Notes under the pieces: model-generated | The model's input: only the letters and a program-made list of their open reading frames with translations | The model's database searches: none | What the model was told of the DNA's origin: nothing | Part shown: positions 62,392 through 64,000 of the stretch, piece by piece | How positions within the stretch are numbered: position 1 is the first letter of the stretch | Layout of the letters: each line of letters starts with the position of its first letter | Position numbers and translations under genes: made by a program | Assembly: GCA_963742875.1 (NCBI GenBank) | Contig: CAVUNO010000001.1 | Location: 1-64,000, forward strand | Direction of reading: 5' to 3' | DNA: 64,000 nt | DNA from: Bog-532 sp963742875 | GTDB lineage: Bacteria > Actinomycetota > Actinomycetes > Streptosporangiales > Streptosporangiaceae

Positions 62392-63036
62392 TCAGGACGG
62401 GCGCACGCGCAGGCCGTCGAACGCCATGGCCACCACGGCGGCGGCCAGGTCATCCGCGGCGGCGGCAGCGCGCGGGCGGTACCACTCGATGAGCGAGTTG
62501 ACCATGCCGAACAGCAGCCGCGCGGCCATCGCCGGGTCGATGTCGGAGCGCAGGTCACCCTCGGCGGCCGCCTTGGCCACCAGTTCGGCGACGAGATGGT
62601 CGAACTCGCGGCGCCGGGCGAGCGCCGCGCGTTCGACCTTCGTGTTGCCCCGGACGCGGAGCAGGAGGGTGACGAACGGCAGCTCATTGGCCAGCAGCAC
62701 GACACTGCCGCGCACCAGGTGCTCCAGCCGGTCGATGGCCCGCCCGTCGACCACCTCCAGCCGGTCCACTTCGGCGAACAGGCCGTCCAGCGCGCGGCCC
62801 GTGGCCAGCCGGAGCAGTTCCTCCTTGCTGGGCACGTGGTGGTAGATGGCGGACTTGGTGATGCCCAGCTTGCGGGACAGGTCCTCCATGCTGGTCCCGT
62901 CGTAGCCGCGCTCGTTGAACAGCCTGACCGCCACGGCCAGCAGCGACTCCAGATCGTACCCGGGCCGGCCGCGCCGGGCCGGAAGGGCCGGGGCGGGGGC
63001 GGCGGCCGAGGCGGGCTGGCCAGCCGGCGTGCTCAT
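62392..63036 (-). CDS. TetR-family regulator, probably of phenylacetate degradation
   Basis: 214 residues. Pro/Ala-rich start, then helix-turn-helix YDLESLLAVAVRLFNERGYD, TSMEDLSRKLGITKSAIYHH, VPSKEELL. The C-terminal domain ends DLAAAVVAMAFDGLRVRPS. It is divergent from paaZ, the arrangement of PaaR-type repressors that respond to phenylacetyl-CoA; the link is inferred from position. ATG 63036 is preferred to upstream frames, which have no homology. Confidence 0.88.
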   Translation of the reverse strand: MSTPAGQPASAAAPAPALPARRGRPGYDLESLLAVAVRLFNERGYDGTSMEDLSRKLGITKSAIYHHVPSKEELLRLATGRALDGLFAEVDRLEVVDGRAIDRLEHLVRGSVVLLANELPFVTLLLRVRGNTKVERAALARRREFDHLVAELVAKAAAEGDLRSDIDPAMAARLLFGMVNSLIEWYRPRAAAAADDLAAAVVAMAFDGLRVRPS

Positions 63037-63096
63037 CGCGGGCGCTGGTCGATGACGCGGCGCATCTGTCACCGGCCGCACCCTCCCTCTAGGCCA

Positions 63097-63262
63097 GACC
63101 AATTGGCACTGACCGAATGGACGGTAAATAATGTGCCAAGTAAAGGCATTGAGCTGCGTCGATGTCAAGAGACGACGCCAGGCCTTCAGGTGAGCCACGC
63201 CCGCGAACCCTTCCATCCCCCGGACCGGGAAGCTACGCTGATTTCCTGAACGTTCGGTTGGT
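63097..63262. promoter_or_regulatory. Candidate TetR operators in the paa divergent promoter
   Basis: GTTCGGTTGGTAATTGG (63250-63266) and, on the other strand, ATTCGGTCAGTGCCAATTGG (63099-63118) share TTCGGT-N2-GT then AATTGG. Similar words near both starts suggest two sites for the adjacent TetR protein. Confidence 0.4.
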
Positions 63263-63285
63263 AATTGGGCTCGGGAGGTCAGCCG

Positions 63286-64000
63286 ATGAGCCACGATTCG
63301 GTGCCGATGCTGCGCAGCTATACCGGCGGCGCGTGGCGGACCGGGAGCGGCGAGGGCGTGCCGCTGCACGACGCGGTGACCGGTGAACCGGTCGCGCGGG
63401 TCTCATCGGCCGGGATCGACATGGCGGGCGCGCTGGACTACGGCCGCCGGGTGGGCGGGCCGGCCCTGCGCGAGCTGACCTTCCACCAGCGCGCGGCGCT
63501 GCTCAAGGCGCTCGCGTCGCACCTGCGGGAGCACCGCGAGGAGCTGTACGCACTGTCGGCGCGGGCCGGCGCCACCCGCTACGACGCCAAGTTCGATGTG
63601 GACGGCGGCGTTGCGGTCGTGAACGCCTACGCCGGCCGGGCCGGCGCGAACTCCCCAATGACACCGTCTACGTCGACGGCGGCCTCGAGCCGCTCAGCAA
63701 GGGCGGCACGTTCGCCGGCCAGCACATCGCGACCCCGCTACGCGGCGTCGCGATCCAGATCAACGCGTTCAACTTCCCGGTGTGGGGCCCGCTGGAGAAG
63801 CTGGCCCCGGCGTTCCTGGCCGGGGTGCCGACCCTGATCAAGCCAGCCAGCCAGACCGCCTACCTGACGGAGAAGCTCGCGGAGCTGATCGTCTCCGCTG
63901 GCCTGCTCCCGGCGGGCACCCTGCAGCTCGTCTGCGGCAGCGCAGGTGACCTGCTGGACCATGTGACCGGGCAGGACCTGGTGTCCTTCACCGGGTCGGC
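63286..64000 (+). CDS. paaZ: PaaZ/PaaN phenylacetate-pathway aldehyde dehydrogenase (3' cut by window, apparent frameshift)
   Basis: Opens the oxepin-CoA ring and oxidises the resulting aldehyde in phenylacetate breakdown. MSHDSVPMLRSYTGGAWRTG, GEPVARVSSAGIDM, REHREELYALSARAGATRYD, DVDGGVAVVNAYAGRAG; here, near 63645, the frame slips by one base and continues ELPNDTVYVDGGLEPLSKGG, GQHIATPLRGVAIQINAFNF, GPLEKLAPAFLAGVPTLIKP, to FTGS at the window end. GGGAGG lies 8 nt before ATG 63286. The shift could be an error or a recent knockout. Confidence 0.85.

Noticed and set aside
1..64000. CRISPR arrays, rRNA genes, complete tRNAs, a complete prophage or a full biosynthetic cluster
   Set aside because: No regular spaced repeats, rRNA cores, full cloverleafs, phage structural genes, or PKS/NRPS modules were seen by eye on either strand.

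Overview
The window is high-GC actinomycete DNA. The gene families point to a large-genome filamentous actinobacterium: an AfsR/SARP regulator, a LAL-type LuxR regulator, an XRE/DUF5753 plus DUF397 pair, DUF574 methyltransferases, a bacterial nitric oxide synthase and an actinobacterial flavohaemoglobin. Streptosporangiales or a relative is an inference; no marker gene here fixes the taxon. The region is accessory in character. Intact genes are mixed with many truncated, frameshifted and rearranged remnants (fabG, etfA, nitronate monooxygenase, XRE, flavohaemoglobin, aldolase, M20 peptidase, several thiamin-diphosphate enzymes, glcD, IS pieces). Some of the single-base shifts could be sequencing errors. 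The large internal deletions and a 17-bp tandem duplication are unlikely to be.

Layout. 0-5.2 kb: 5'-truncated phosphopantetheinyl transferase, fabI with a gutted fabG, an etfA remnant, a membrane-anchored sulfite-oxidase-type molybdoenzyme and a peroxiredoxin. 5.4-8.9 kb: a LodA/LodB pair, that is a CTQ quinoprotein amino-acid oxidase and its flavoprotein maturase. 9.3-17.2 kb: a nitric-oxide island with NOS oxygenase, an AfsR-like regulator, a flavohaemoglobin and a DivIVA-like protein, bounded by two inverted copies of the flavohaemoglobin promoter, one with only a globin stub. 17.4-23.5 kb: DUF397/XRE pair, a small exported peptide, a LAL regulator and an RsbW-like kinase. 23.8-28.9 kb: broken aldolase, membrane proteins, broken M20 peptidase, Bax inhibitor-1 protein and a phosphodiester glycosidase lipoprotein. 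29.1-32 kb: a CsoR/CstR-type repressor with three matching operators, a TerC/EF-hand fusion and an AhpD-like protein. 32-38.7 kb: DinB polymerase, DUF4142 protein, class F sortase, remnants, a YhgE/ABC-2-type exporter and a DUF1275 protein. 38.8-50.9 kb: oxalate decarboxylase, a 1.5-kb gene graveyard, a very large Ser/Thr-kinase/AAA/GAF/histidine-kinase hybrid, a complete IS1182-family element and a DUF574 methyltransferase body. 50.9-64 kb: more conventional genes (dtd, SCO6745-like with MarR, methyltransferase, second phosphodiester glycosidase, FHA protein, GT2/GT39 pair, roadblock protein, TetR divergent from paaZ).

How it works together. Two signals stand out. First, two small exported peptides, both ending in KPDT followed by an aromatic residue and both followed by a strong hairpin, are each transcribed divergently from a large STAND-ATPase regulator (AfsR-like at 14.3 kb, LAL at 20.2 kb). 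This looks like a repeated peptide-plus-regulator module. Second, a 40-bp composite operator (a 22-bp dyad, 7 bp, then an 11-bp dyad) occurs with identical spacing at three places. Two are flavohaemoglobin promoters and the third lies upstream of an RsbW-like gene, suggesting a small regulon tied to nitric oxide.
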